Assembly (NCBI GenBank): GCA_963714125.1
Contig: OY970234.1
Coordinates: 1,240,001-1,304,000 of the forward strand
Source: CAWCAW01 sp963714125
Lineage (GTDB): Bacteria > Actinomycetota > Acidimicrobiia > Acidimicrobiales > UBA8190
Direction of reading: 5' to 3'
DNA length: 64,000 nucleotides
Shown here: in pieces, positions 16,492 to 23,932 of the stretch
Position numbering within the stretch: the stretch's first letter is position 1
How the letters are laid out: the number at the start of each line of letters is the position of its first letter
The notes under the pieces: generated by a model
Databases searched by the model: none
Told to the model about the DNA's origin: nothing
What the model saw: the letters and a program-made list of their open reading frames with translations, nothing else
Translations under genes and position numbers: made by a program

Positions 16492-16893
16492 ATGTCCATG
16501 CCCGCTGCGTCACCGGAGACGTCCTTCGCCCGACCAACAGGGCCTGACGCGGCGGTGCGTCGTCTCCTTGGTGTTCCCGACGGCCCGCCGGCCATGCGCG
16601 AAGAAGCCGTTCACCGGATGTTCAACACCTCCATGGCGCTTTCGGGTCTGCGGTGCGTACTGAGCTACCTCGTCTTTCCATTTCTTCTCCCCGCGCTCGG
16701 ATTCGCCACCGGAGTCGGAGCCATCATCGGCATTCCCATCGCCGTGGTGGCCCTCGTTTTCGACGTCATCGGCATGCGCCGTTTCTGGTTGGCCAACCAC
16801 CCGTGGCGCTGGGCCATGACCGGGATCTACGCCGCGGTCATGGTCATGGTGTTCTCGTTGCTGGTCGCCGACATCGTCCACCTAGCGCGCTGA
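16492..16893 (+). CDS. small integral membrane protein
   Basis: A 133-residue protein from ATG 16492. A polar N-terminus (1-45) precedes three hydrophobic segments, about 48-68 (SGLRCVLSYLVFPFLLPALG), 72-93 (GVGAIIGIPIAVVALVFDVI) and 105-128 (WAMTGIYAAVMVMVFSLLVA), with WLANHPWRW between the last two. No family recognised. Divergent from the DUF2332 gene. Confidence 0.7.
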   Translation: MSMPAASPETSFARPTGPDAAVRRLLGVPDGPPAMREEAVHRMFNTSMALSGLRCVLSYLVFPFLLPALGFATGVGAIIGIPIAVVALVFDVIGMRRFWLANHPWRWAMTGIYAAVMVMVFSLLVADIVHLAR

Positions 16894-16932
16894 TCAGCGA
16901 CAACCAAACCGGAGAGAAGAGGGTGTCCGAGC

Positions 16933-16972
16933 GACACCGACCCCGGGAAGGGGAGCCTCCGGGGCCGGTGTC
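16933..16972. terminator. strong hairpin between convergent genes
   Basis: GACACCGACCCCGG (16933-16946) pairs with CCGGGGCCGGTGTC (16959-16972) with one mismatch around a 12-base loop. There is no T-run. It lies between the convergent membrane-protein gene and the phosphotransferase gene, so a bidirectional terminator is likely. A 38-codon frame preceded by GGAGAGAAGAG (16923-17039) overlaps it and could alternatively be a small gene. Confidence 0.5.
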
Positions 16973-17071
16973 ACACGGTAAGCCGGGCCGACGTGGCGGA
17001 CTCCGCCCGGACGCCATCAAGTATGAGGGCGCCGGCTGAGTACCGGCTGGGAAGATCCTGAGATCTTTACG

Positions 17072-18235
17072 TCAATCTGAGGAGGTCTCGAACCGTCCCC
17101 AGTACGTCCCTTCGAGCATCTGCTCCAAAGAGGCACGGTGCATGATCATGTCGTCGGGGTCGGCGGGTTCGGCGATCTCGCCGAAGAGAACCTGGCGCCG
17201 CGCCACCCGGCTCATCACGATGGCATGACGCAGTGCCGCGTACATGGTGAAGAAGTCGAGATCTCGGGGCTTGTGTCCCGAGGCTTCCTCGTAGGTGGCA
17301 GCCACATCGGCCATGCGCATGAAATGGGGCATGCCCGGTAGTCCGGCATCGACGGCGATGTCATCCAAAAAGCGGTGCAGATACACCATCCAGGCGATGT
17401 CGATCTCGCAGGGTCCGACGCCCACCATCTCCCAGTCCAAAACGGCGACGGGCTCAAAGTCGCGGAACATCATGTTGCCGATGCGCGAGTCGCCCCAGCT
17501 GATCACCGCCGGTCCCTCGTGCTGCGGCCAGTGCGCGTCGAGCCACGCAAAGGTGCGCTCGATCAGCGGCGAGCGCGCCCCATCCGATACGACCCACTCG
17601 TAGTAAGCGGCTTGTTCGGCGATATGCCGACGCAAGGCGGTGTCACCGGCGTGGTCGAACTCGAGAAAGGCGATGTCAGGCGGGCTGACGGCCGCGCTGT
17701 GCAAGTGGGCGAGCACGCGCACCGACGAGTCCTGCAACCGTCGCTGGTCGGCGAGCGGCGCGTCAGACAGCCAGGAGCCGAAGGGGTACGGCATGATGTC
17801 GGGAGGGACAAGGCCGTCCACTTTCTCCATGACGAAGAAGGGCGTTCCGAGCGCAGCGCTGTCGGGTTCGTACCACAGCGTTTTCGGCACCGGCACTTGG
17901 CTATGGGCCGCCACCAACCGCATCACGTCGAACTGGCGTTGCAGGTCGTAGACGGGGAAGACCGGCACGTTGCTCGGGTCCGGGCTGAGGCGGGCGGCGC
18001 AAGGATGGACACGTCGCGCGCCGTCAGCGTCGACCCACGAGGCGTCGAAGAGCAGCGTCTCACTCGACATGCCGTTGGACTCGGGCACTTGCAGCTCGGG
18101 CACGTCGGGGTCGACCACCTTGTCGCCCAACCACGTCAGCAGCCGGCGACGGACGTCGTCGCGATCGCGTGTCGAGGTCTGGGGCCGAGGAGGCGCCGCC
18201 TCAGGCAAAACCGAGGCGCCGTCGTCGGCGCTCAC
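17072..18235 (-). CDS. aminoglycoside-phosphotransferase-family (APH) protein
   Basis: A 387-residue kinase-like protein starting at GTG 18235, whose GTGA overlaps the upstream gene's stop. FFVMEKVDGLVPPD is the hinge. ISWGDSRIGNMMF (residues 245-257) is the catalytic loop with D249 and N254, and VLDWEMVGVGP supplies the metal-binding D267. WGD in place of HGD is characteristic of the acyl-CoA-dehydrogenase-associated (ACAD10/11-like) group seen beside mycobacterial FadE genes, so the substrate may be a hydroxyacyl compound rather than an antibiotic. Last gene of a four-gene operon with an SDR and a DapB-like dehydrogenase. Confidence 0.85.
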   Translation of the reverse strand: MSADDGASVLPEAAPPRPQTSTRDRDDVRRRLLTWLGDKVVDPDVPELQVPESNGMSSETLLFDASWVDADGARRVHPCAARLSPDPSNVPVFPVYDLQRQFDVMRLVAAHSQVPVPKTLWYEPDSAALGTPFFVMEKVDGLVPPDIMPYPFGSWLSDAPLADQRRLQDSSVRVLAHLHSAAVSPPDIAFLEFDHAGDTALRRHIAEQAAYYEWVVSDGARSPLIERTFAWLDAHWPQHEGPAVISWGDSRIGNMMFRDFEPVAVLDWEMVGVGPCEIDIAWMVYLHRFLDDIAVDAGLPGMPHFMRMADVAATYEEASGHKPRDLDFFTMYAALRHAIVMSRVARRQVLFGEIAEPADPDDMIMHRASLEQMLEGTYWGRFETSSD

Positions 18236-19347
18236 GGGGCCACCGATCCCCAGTCGCTGAAGCCGGACGGGCTGTGACGTCCGAAGCTGCCGTGCTCGAA
18301 CATCCCAAATCCCTCGGCCCCCTGGCAACGGGCGCGTGCCACGTGGTCGACGACACCGAAGCCCATGCGTCCGGCGATGGCGGGGTCCTCGAGGTCGATG
18401 GTGACGCGCTCTACGTGGCCGCGACCCTTCCACTGGCCATGGGACCAGTCGGGGTCCCCGCCATAGCCGGGACCGCAGTTGAGGGCTACAAACCCGAGAA
18501 TGTCGATCTCGACATCGAGCGGCTTGCCCCGCTGGGCCAGGTGCATCACGGCGCTTTGGGGATGGCGCGTGCCGGGCCGGTAGATGACCTCGATCTCGGG
18601 CCAGCCCAGTTGCTCGGGGGGTCGGCCCGTGGCCTTGGGGAAGACGCGCACCGCTTCGTTCAGCGTGCGGATGCCGTCCCCGTCTTCTTGCACGATGACG
18701 ATGAGGCCGTATTCCTCGAAGCGGATGGGGGCGTAGGTCCACCAGAAGCCAAAGGCGTCGTCGGGCTCGGCGGCCCCGCGCCCGGGGGGTTCGGGCTCGC
18801 CGACAGGGCGGATTCCCCACGACCGGTCACGGGTTCCCACCCAGGTGTCGTCGCTCACCTGCATCTCGCGGCCGTCCACGCGCAACACGCCGTGCCACGT
18901 CCCCACCTGGGCGAAGCGTTGGGCGTCGAGGATGACCTTGCCGCCTTGGCGCATCACATGCGAGGGCTCCTCCATCACCGGGAACGATCCCGTCCACGTC
19001 AGGTCAAAGGCCATGCCCCATTCATCACCGTCGCAGACGAGGCGTAGCGACTGCAGCGGCTCGATGACCTCGATGCGATAGGGCCCGACCGACTGCTGCA
19101 TGCGATCGTCGCCCAGCGCATCGGACATGCGCAGGGTGTGCTGAGTGGTGCCGAGCGTCACCGTGGCGTAGGCGTCGATGACGCCCAGATTGGGGTAGAC
19201 GCCGAGCCCACTGACGAAGAACACCTCACCGGTGCGGTCATGGGCGTTCCAGTACGAGCGGTCATAGGCGTTGCGATCGCTCGTGGCCACGTGCCGCATG
19301 GACAGCGGGACCTGGTGGACGGGATATTCGTCTAGCGGTACGGGCAT
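18232..19347 (-). CDS. DUF7064/7065-like hypothetical protein
   Basis: A 371-residue protein from ATG 19347. It is beta-rich with Trp-rich motifs: YDRSYWNAHDRTGEVFFVSG near the N-terminus, DDTWVGTRDRSWGIRPVGE in the middle and FGFWWTYAPIRFEEYGLIV after it. I recall this set of motifs from actinobacterial proteins assigned to DUF7064/DUF7065 that travel with phosphotransferases and FadE genes, with no established activity. Its stop overlaps the phosphotransferase start by four bases, so the two are translationally coupled. No signal peptide or membrane segment. Confidence 0.7.
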   Translation of the reverse strand: MPVPLDEYPVHQVPLSMRHVATSDRNAYDRSYWNAHDRTGEVFFVSGLGVYPNLGVIDAYATVTLGTTQHTLRMSDALGDDRMQQSVGPYRIEVIEPLQSLRLVCDGDEWGMAFDLTWTGSFPVMEEPSHVMRQGGKVILDAQRFAQVGTWHGVLRVDGREMQVSDDTWVGTRDRSWGIRPVGEPEPPGRGAAEPDDAFGFWWTYAPIRFEEYGLIVIVQEDGDGIRTLNEAVRVFPKATGRPPEQLGWPEIEVIYRPGTRHPQSAVMHLAQRGKPLDVEIDILGFVALNCGPGYGGDPDWSHGQWKGRGHVERVTIDLEDPAIAGRMGFGVVDHVARARCQGAEGFGMFEHGSFGRHSPSGFSDWGSVAP

Positions 19348-19438
19348 GGCCGACAAGGTAGGCGGACATCGTGGTCTCGTGCCGGACAGAAGGCCGGAAA
19401 GCACGCTGGCAGCGTGGCCGGCGGCGAAGCCAGTGGCC

Positions 19439-20506
19439 TCAGCTCACGAGCCCCCGGCCGGTGATGAGAGGCAGGTCGAGGGCGGTGAGCAGACCCGCCG
19501 GCGCCTTCACGATGGCAGGCACGGCGTTGACCAGGCGCATGGCCGTCGCCTTGAGGCCGGCCGTGTTGTGGTCGCCATCGGTGCCCAGCAGTTGCAGGTC
19601 GAGGGTGTAGTTGGGTTCGCCGTGCACCTCGACCCGGTAGCTGCCATGTCCGGCCGGCTGGGGCCAGTGCGGGGCCAGGTCGTCGCGCAGCCGGGTCACG
19701 TGTTCGAGGACGACCACGGCTCGCCCGCCGCGCATGCCCCGTACCTCGAAGCGAAGGGCGCCGGCGGTCCCTACCGCGATTTCGCCCGCCGACACGCGGA
19801 ACGTCTCGGGAGCGGGCACGCGCTCGTAGAACTCCTCGACGCCGTCGAGCTCCACACCCAGACCGGCGGCCAGCTGGCGCACCACGCTTCCCCACGCCAT
19901 GGTCAGCACGCCGGGTTGCAACAGCATGGGAATGTCATCGAGCGCCCGACCGAATCCCATGATGTCGAAGAGGACCATGCCTTGGTCATACGTGGCGTAG
20001 TTGAGGATCTCGAGGCAGCGGACCTCGTCGATGCGCTCACACACGCTGGTGAGCACCAACGGGAGCCAGTCGTTGGCGAACCCAGGATCGATTCCGTTGA
20101 CCCACAACGATGCGCCGCCGCGGGCGGCCGCGTCGCGCAACGGCTCGATCATGGAATCGGATACGACGCCGTAGGGGTATTGGAGGAACACCGGGCCGCT
20201 CGAGACCACGTTGATCCCAGCCCGAAGCATGCGTTCGAGATCGGCGATGGCCTCCATGAGGCGGTGATCGGCCATGGCCGTGTGCACGATGCAATCCGGG
20301 GCCAGGGCAAAGATGGCCTCGGCGTCGTCGGTGGCGCGCACCCCCAGGTCCCGGCCCAAACGAGCCAGTTCACCGGCGTCACGTCCCGCCTTGTCCGGGT
20401 TCGACACCCATACGCCGACGAGCTCGAGGTCAGGCCGGGCGTCGATGCCGGCGATGGCGTGGCGCCCCACGTTGCCCGTTCCCCACAGCACTACTCGGTG
20501 AGTCAT
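19439..20506 (-). CDS. dihydrodipicolinate-reductase-like NAD(P)-dependent dehydrogenase
   Basis: A 355-residue protein from ATG 20506. The Rossmann motif VVLWGTGNVGRHAIAGI opens the chain, followed by LVGVWVSNPDKAGRDAGELA, PDCIVHTAMADHR and VVSSGPVFLQYP, and a C-terminal domain with LWVNGIDPGFANDWLPL. This is the DapB_N-like family that includes 2,4-diaminopentanoate dehydrogenase, common beside actinobacterial lipid and steroid genes. It is longer than DapB itself, so a role in lysine synthesis is unlikely. Eleven bases separate it from the upstream SDR gene in the same operon. Substrate unknown. Confidence 0.8.
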   Translation of the reverse strand: MTHRVVLWGTGNVGRHAIAGIDARPDLELVGVWVSNPDKAGRDAGELARLGRDLGVRATDDAEAIFALAPDCIVHTAMADHRLMEAIADLERMLRAGINVVSSGPVFLQYPYGVVSDSMIEPLRDAAARGGASLWVNGIDPGFANDWLPLVLTSVCERIDEVRCLEILNYATYDQGMVLFDIMGFGRALDDIPMLLQPGVLTMAWGSVVRQLAAGLGVELDGVEEFYERVPAPETFRVSAGEIAVGTAGALRFEVRGMRGGRAVVVLEHVTRLRDDLAPHWPQPAGHGSYRVEVHGEPNYTLDLQLLGTDGDHNTAGLKATAMRLVNAVPAIVKAPAGLLTALDLPLITGRGLVS

Positions 20507-20516
20507 GTCGACAACC

Positions 20517-21305
20517 TCACAGGTCGGGGATGCCCATGTCGAGGTTGGAGCCTTCAATGCCGCCGTCGACCTCGAGCACCTTGCCGGTGATGTAGCTGCC
20601 CGCCGGCGAGCACAGGTAGACCACCGCGGCAGCAATGTCCTCGGGTTCCCCGAGACGGTGCAGCGGTGTCGCATCCTCCATGGTCCGGCGCAAGTTGTCG
20701 TCTGTGAGCACGACCTCCAGGGCCGAGGTGGCCACCGAGCCCACGGCGATGGCATTGACGCGGATCCGAGGGGCCAGATCGGCGGCGGACAGCCGAGTGA
20801 GATGCGACAGGGCCGCCTTGGCGGTGCCGTAGGCGGCCAGTCCACGGCCCGAGGTGCGACCCGCCGCCGAACTGATGTTCACGATCGAGCCCCCGCCGTG
20901 CTCGAGCATCAAAGGGACGGCGGCCCGGGTGAGGACATGGGCGGTGGTGACGTTGAAATGGAAGGCCCGCTCCAAGAATCCCGGTGAGGTGTCGAGCAGG
21001 GCGCGGGGCATGGCGCCGCCCACGTTGTTCACCACGATGTCGAGGTGACCAAAGGCCTCGACGGCCACCTCGGCTAAAGCGGCGAGGGCGTCGAGGTCGT
21101 TGAGGTCGGCGGGGACCACCACCGCCTTGCGCCCCACCGCCTCGATCCGAGCCGCGACTTCCTTGAGCTGCTCCTCCGATCGGGCCGAGATCACCACGTC
21201 GGCGCCGGCCTCGGCCAGCCCCAGCGCAGTGCCGGCCCCGATGCCACGTCCGGCGCCGGTGACAACGGCCACGGCATCGGTCAGCCGAAATCGATCCAGG
21301 ATCAT
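20517..21305 (-). CDS. SDR-family oxidoreductase (first gene of operon)
   Basis: A 262-residue classical SDR from ATG 21305. It has VVTGAGRGIGAGTALGLAE for cofactor binding, VVNNVGG in place of NNAG, NISSAAGR with the catalytic Ser, YGTAKAAL with Tyr and Lys, and a C-terminal YITGKVLEVDGGIEG. These are FabG-like features, but paralogues of this type mostly reduce or oxidise lipid hydroxyl groups. It heads the operon SDR, DapB-like, DUF7064/7065-like, APH. The pairing suggests a linked catabolic conversion of a hydroxylated acid or alcohol, an inference. Confidence 0.87.
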   Translation of the reverse strand: MILDRFRLTDAVAVVTGAGRGIGAGTALGLAEAGADVVISARSEEQLKEVAARIEAVGRKAVVVPADLNDLDALAALAEVAVEAFGHLDIVVNNVGGAMPRALLDTSPGFLERAFHFNVTTAHVLTRAAVPLMLEHGGGSIVNISSAAGRTSGRGLAAYGTAKAALSHLTRLSAADLAPRIRVNAIAVGSVATSALEVVLTDDNLRRTMEDATPLHRLGEPEDIAAAVVYLCSPAGSYITGKVLEVDGGIEGSNLDMGIPDL

Positions 21306-21323
21306 CGTGCGCGCCCCCGTTAA

Positions 21324-21356
21324 GCCCGCCACTGGGCAACTGCGCCCAGGGCGGGC
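21324..21356 (-). terminator. hairpin terminator downstream of msrB
   Basis: GCCCGCC-A-CTGGGC (21324-21337) pairs with GCCCAG-GGCGGGC (21344-21356), leaving one bulged A and the loop AACTGC. It begins 23 bases after the msrB stop on the minus strand and precedes the SDR operon. There is no U-tract, as often in high-GC actinobacteria. Confidence 0.55.
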
Positions 21357-21378
21357 CAGACGATACTCCGAGTGCGGC

Positions 21379-21789
21379 CTAGCTCTGCTCGCCCTCCTTG
21401 GGCTCGAACTCCAGAGATAGCGAGTTCACGCAGTAGCGCTGCCCGGTGGGGCCGGGGCCGTCGGGAAAGACGTGGCCGAGATGGCCGCCACAGCGGGCAC
21501 AGGTGATCTCCGTGCGCCGCATCCCGAATTTGCGGTCCTCGTGCTCGTCGATCACGTGGTCGGCCACGGCCTTGGTGAAGCTCGGCCACCCCGACCCCGA
21601 GTCGAACTTGTCGTCGCTACGAAACAGCTCGGCCCCGCATGCCGCACAGCGGAACAGACCCGGGTCGTGCATATCCAGCAGCGTCCCCGTCCAGGCCGGC
21701 TCGGTGCCTTTCTCCCGCAACACGTGGAAGCGCTCGGGATCCAGCTCCGCCTTCCACTGATCTTCTGACTTGACTACTTCAGGACTCAT
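21379..21789 (-). CDS. msrB: peptide-methionine (R)-S-oxide reductase
   Basis: A 136-residue MsrB, repairing the R-epimer of methionine sulfoxide in proteins with thioredoxin. Zinc Cys pairs are C48/C51 (CAACGAELF) and C97/C100 (CARCGGHLGHVF). The catalytic Cys120 lies in RYCVNSLSLEF. GSGWPSF is the substrate loop. Full length with every key residue. ATG 21789 is chosen because the longer open frame upstream has no homology character. Divergent from the fadE30 operon. Confidence 0.95.
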   Translation of the reverse strand: MSPEVVKSEDQWKAELDPERFHVLREKGTEPAWTGTLLDMHDPGLFRCAACGAELFRSDDKFDSGSGWPSFTKAVADHVIDEHEDRKFGMRRTEITCARCGGHLGHVFPDGPGPTGQRYCVNSLSLEFEPKEGEQS

Positions 21790-21941
21790 CGTGCCTCCAA
21801 CTCGAAACTCCAATGCTTTCTTGCAGTGAGTAAAACACCATGCCCATCCGGGGTGTTCCCGCCCCCAAGGACGCCAGGGGGGCTTTGCTAACGTCGCGTC
21901 AGATAACGCTCCTGCCAGGGAGCTTGAGACCGCCGAGACCC

Positions 21942-23129
21942 ATGGACCTCCACGACAGCCCCGACGACGCCGCTTTCCGGGCCGAGGCGCGCTCGTGGTT
22001 GGAAAGCCAACTGGTGGGTGCCTTCGCCGACGCCCGAGGGCTCGGGCGCGTCGGCCATGAACACCTCGGGCGCGATGTGCGGGTGGCCTGGGAGCGAACC
22101 TTGGGCGAGGCGGGCTGGACGTGCGTGGGCTGGCCGCAGCAGTGGGGCGGCCGGGGAGCCTCCATGTCCCAACAGGTGATCTGGAACGAGGAGTACGCCC
22201 GCGCCGATGCCCCGGCCCGGGTCGGCGTCTTTGGCGAGGGCCTGTTGGGGCCAACGCTCATCGCCTACGGCACCGAGGAGCAGAAGCGGCGTTTCCTGGC
22301 CCCCATCCGGCTGGGGACGGAGCTGTGGTGCCAGGGCTATTCGGAGCCCAACGCCGGATCGGACCTGGCCGCGGTGCAGACGAAGGCCGTACGCGACGGC
22401 GACGAGTGGGTCATCACCGGGCAGAAGGTGTGGACGTCGTTCGCCCAGTGGTCCGACTGGTGCTTCGTCGTGGCTCGCACCGACTTCGACAAACCCAAGC
22501 ACAAGGGCCTGTCCTACTTGCTGGTCCCCATGGACCAGCCCGGGGTGGAGGTGCGCCCCATCAGCCAGATGACGGGCACATCGGAGTTCAACGAGGTGTT
22601 CTTCGACGAAGCCCGGACCGCCGCTGATCTGGTGGTGGGGGACGTCAACGACGGCTGGAGGGTGGCCCTCGCCACTCTCGCCTTCGAACGCGGCGTGGGA
22701 CTCCTCGGCACCATCTTGGGGTTCCGTCGAGAGCTCGACGACCTCCTGGAGACGGCGCGTAAACGGGGCCGCAGCGCCGATCCCGTGCTCCGCCAACGCT
22801 TGACCAGGTCGTGGGAGCAACTCGCCATCTTGCGGCTCAACGCCTTGCGTTCGCTCACCGGGGTGGACGGCCCCGTGGCCCCGCCCGAAGCGTCGATCGC
22901 CAAGCTCTACTGGTCGAGCTGGCATCGCGATTTTGGTGAGCTGGCCATGGATGTGCTCGGTGCCGACGCCATGGTTCTCGACGGACCCGGCTACGAGCTC
23001 AACGAGTTGCAGCGCGCTTTTCTGTTCTCGCGGGCCGACACCATCTACGGCGGGTCGAATGAGATCCAGCGCAACATCATCGGGGAGCGCGTGCTCGGGC
23101 TTCCCCCCGAACCCAAGGTGCCGGCATGA
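21942..23129 (+). CDS. fadE30: acyl-CoA dehydrogenase, FadE30-like (steroid C/D-ring catabolism)
   Basis: A 395-residue FAD enzyme. Starting at ATG 21942 it reads LHDSPDDAAFRAEARSWLES. ELWCQGYSEPNAGSDLAAVQ and GQKVWTSFAQWSDWCF form the flavin-binding middle domain, and FSRADTIYGGSNEIQRNIIG the C-terminal signature. The overall pattern and the order with the next two genes equal mycobacterial FadE30-IpdF-FadD3, where FadE30 dehydrogenates the CoA thioester formed from the C/D-ring acid after ring B opens. The stop overlaps the next ATG (ATGA). About 150 bases upstream lack an obvious KstR2-type site (CAAGnnCTTG). Confidence 0.85.
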   Translation: MDLHDSPDDAAFRAEARSWLESQLVGAFADARGLGRVGHEHLGRDVRVAWERTLGEAGWTCVGWPQQWGGRGASMSQQVIWNEEYARADAPARVGVFGEGLLGPTLIAYGTEEQKRRFLAPIRLGTELWCQGYSEPNAGSDLAAVQTKAVRDGDEWVITGQKVWTSFAQWSDWCFVVARTDFDKPKHKGLSYLLVPMDQPGVEVRPISQMTGTSEFNEVFFDEARTAADLVVGDVNDGWRVALATLAFERGVGLLGTILGFRRELDDLLETARKRGRSADPVLRQRLTRSWEQLAILRLNALRSLTGVDGPVAPPEASIAKLYWSSWHRDFGELAMDVLGADAMVLDGPGYELNELQRAFLFSRADTIYGGSNEIQRNIIGERVLGLPPEPKVPA

Positions 23130-23932
23130 CCGCTCCACCAACTCCACCGACGCCACCAACCCCGCCGCCCGCCCCGACGGGACACGACTTGCTGGCGGGC
23201 AAGGTCGTGGTCATCACGGCGGCGGCGGGTACCGGCATCGGGTTCTCGGCCGCCCAACGCTGCGCGGAGGAGGGCGCCACCATCGTCATCTCCGACACCC
23301 ATGCCCGACGCCTCGACGAAGCCGCTGACGCGCTCACGGCGGTAGCGGGGAGCAAGCCTCTGGCCGTGCCGTGCGATGTCACCGTGGAGGACGACGTGCA
23401 GCGCCTCTACAACGCGGCCATCGCCGAGCACGGGCGCATCGACGTGGCCATCAACAACGCCGGCCTCGGGGGCAACGCCCCCATCGTGGAGATGACCGAC
23501 GAGCAGTGGCTGAAGGTGCTCGACGTCACCTTGACGGGGACCTTCCGCTGTACCCGGGCCGTATTGCGCCACTTCTACGAGCGGCGCGCCGGCGTGATCG
23601 TGAACAACGCATCGGTGCTGGCGTGGCGGGCCCAAGCCAACCAAGCGCACTACGCGGCGGCCAAGGCCGGGGTCATGGCCCTGACCCGCAGCGCGGCGGC
23701 GGAGGCGGCCGAGTACGGGGTGCGCGTCAACGCCGTGTCGCCCAGCTTGGCCCTGCATCCCTTTTTGAACAAGGTTCTCCCCGACGACGAACTGGAAGTG
23801 CTGCGCTCGCGCGAGCTCTTCGGGCGCGGCGCGGAAGTATGGGAGGTGGCCAACGTGATGGTGTTTCTGGCCAGTGACTACTCCTCGTACATGAGCGGCG
23901 AGATCGTGTCCGTCTCGAGCCAGCACCCATGA
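23126..23932 (+). CDS. ipdF: IpdF-like short-chain dehydrogenase
   Basis: A 268-residue SDR with the distinctive cofactor loop VITAAAGTGIGFSAAQ (AAAGTGIG instead of TGxxxGIG). It also has NNAGLGGNAPIVEMTDEQW, NNASVLAWRAQANQAHYAAA with active-site Ser, Tyr and Lys, and the tail FLASDYSSYMSGEIVSVSSQ. All are hallmarks of mycobacterial IpdF, the 5-oxidoreductase acting on HIC-CoA-type intermediates of C/D-ring breakdown. The N-terminus is extended by a Pro/Thr-rich stretch (PPTPPTPPTPPPAP). It overlaps fadE30 and fadD3 by four bases on each side, so the three are co-translated. Confidence 0.88.
   Translation: MTAPPTPPTPPTPPPAPTGHDLLAGKVVVITAAAGTGIGFSAAQRCAEEGATIVISDTHARRLDEAADALTAVAGSKPLAVPCDVTVEDDVQRLYNAAIAEHGRIDVAINNAGLGGNAPIVEMTDEQWLKVLDVTLTGTFRCTRAVLRHFYERRAGVIVNNASVLAWRAQANQAHYAAAKAGVMALTRSAAAEAAEYGVRVNAVSPSLALHPFLNKVLPDDELEVLRSRELFGRGAEVWEVANVMVFLASDYSSYMSGEIVSVSSQHP

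Noticed and set aside
18236..18820. N-terminal extension of the phosphotransferase to 582 residues
   Set aside because: The added residues are Arg/Pro/His-rich and antisense-like; they overlap the upstream gene, whose stop forms a GTGA with the true start.
21790..21941. KstR2-type site before fadE30
   Set aside because: No CAAGnnCTTG core is present; CAAGG near 21870 has no matching partner.
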